Shown one piece after another: positions 5,868-6,340 of a stretch of 6,340 nucleotides of DNA (positions are counted from its first letter, which is position 1; every line of letters starts with the position of its first letter). The notes under the pieces were generated by a model. That model was not told where the DNA came from. It did no database searches and saw nothing but the letters and a program-made list of their open reading frames with translations. A program made the position numbers and the translations under genes. This stretch comes from Ignavibacteriales bacterium CG12_big_fil_rev_8_21_14_0_65_30_8 (GTDB lineage Bacteria > Bacteroidota > Ignavibacteria > Ignavibacteriales > Ignavibacteriaceae): contig PFGS01000194.1 of NCBI GenBank assembly GCA_002783525.1, positions 1 to 6,340 of the forward strand, read 5' to 3'.

Positions 5868-5874
5868 AAAGGGG
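5868..5874 (+). promoter_or_regulatory. Strong ribosome binding site of the response-regulator gene
   Basis: AAAGGGG begins right after the kinase stop codon and lies 6 bases before the regulator ATG. It is the strongest Shine-Dalgarno match in the window, stronger than the AAGAG in front of the kinase, which would favour more regulator than kinase from one transcript. Confidence 0.7.
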
Positions 5875-5880
5875 AACATA

Positions 5881-6340
5881 ATGATAAATAACATTCTAAT
5901 TGTAGACGATGAAGAAATAATAAAAGATTCTTTATCGTATATATTAAAAAAAGAAGGGTATGAAGTTGATGAAGCTTCAAATGGTAAAGAGGCATATGAA
6001 AAAATAATTAAGAAGCCTTATTCTCTTGTAATAACAGATATTGAAATGCCTGTTATGAAAGGAACCGAATTAATTGAAAAGATTGTAAAATTAAATTTAC
6101 AAACTTCAATAATTGTGGTAACGGCATTTGGTTCTTTGGATACTGCTATAACTGCCCTAAGAAACGGTGCAAGTGATTATATCCTTAAACCTGTTGATTT
6201 TGATGAACTCATCATTAAAGTAAATAAATTATTTGAGATAAAAGAATTACTAATTGAAAACAAAATTTTAAGAAATGAAATTCACAGAGATTTTGATTTT
6301 GAAAATATAGTTGGTAAAAGTGCACCAATAAAAAGAATTT
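5881..6340 (+). CDS. NtrC-family sigma-54-dependent response regulator, C-terminus cut by window end
   Basis: The first 153 residues are visible. Residues 1-120 form a receiver domain: the acidic pocket VDDEE (Asp9/Asp10), phospho-accepting Asp53 in ITDIEMPVMKG, the switch threonine Thr81 in VVTAFGS, and Lys103 in DYILKPVDFDEL. A coiled linker (KLFEIKELLIENKILRNEI) leads to ENIVGKSAPIKRI, which is the start of the AAA+ domain of sigma-54 activators. The Walker A motif and the GAFTGA loop would lie beyond the window, so the sigma-54 assignment rests on this linker, the entry motif and the partner kinase. The gene begins 13 bases after the kinase stop and must be co-transcribed with it. Full-length relatives have about 440-460 residues with a C-terminal Fis-type helix-turn-helix, which is not visible here. 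Confidence 0.9.
   Translation, partial: MINNILIVDDEEIIKDSLSYILKKEGYEVDEASNGKEAYEKIIKKPYSLVITDIEMPVMKGTELIEKIVKLNLQTSIIVVTAFGSLDTAITALRNGASDYILKPVDFDELIIKVNKLFEIKELLIENKILRNEIHRDFDFENIVGKSAPIKRI

Overview
The window is a strongly AT-rich bacterial chromosome segment with short intergenic gaps, and it is cut inside a gene at both ends. The AT-richness, the menaquinone-type genes, a stand-alone 23S-rRNA-intervening-sequence-like four-helix-bundle gene and the NtrC-type regulator suggest the Bacteroidota/Ignavibacteria/Chlorobi neighbourhood. That assignment is inference; no rRNA or marker gene is present to settle it.

Left part (1-2006): the C-terminal 386 residues of a MenE-like o-succinylbenzoate-CoA ligase (+) converge on a 4HBT-type hot-dog thioesterase (-) that could be the DHNA-CoA hydrolase of the same pathway. 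Between them (about 1143-1610) lies a cassette: a minus-strand four-helix-bundle (S23/IVP-like) gene broken by one frameshift. It is bracketed by two inverted arms, each built of five 7-bp units of the form NNNGAAT. Both flanking genes take their last codons and stop codons from these arms.

Middle part (2106-3978): a nitrilase-superfamily omega-amidase-like gene (-) and an aspartate-semialdehyde dehydrogenase gene (asd, +) diverge from a 64-bp promoter region.

Region 3979-4424 (446 bp) has no convincing protein gene. It contains strong inverted repeats, including a terminator-like hairpin that works best when read on the minus strand, so it may encode a small structured RNA running toward asd.

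Right part (4425-6340): a two-gene operon, starting from a TTG codon, encodes a soluble PAS-PAS histidine kinase of the NtrB/AtoS type. Thirteen bases later comes its NtrC-family response regulator, cut by the window end just as the sigma-54-interacting AAA+ domain begins. The kinase would phosphorylate Asp53 of the regulator to switch on sigma-54 promoters. The signal is unknown, but all six cysteines of the kinase lie in its first PAS domain.

No transposase, CRISPR array, tRNA or rRNA gene was recognised. The most unusual items are the heptamer-armed cassette and the possible antisense-oriented structured RNA.
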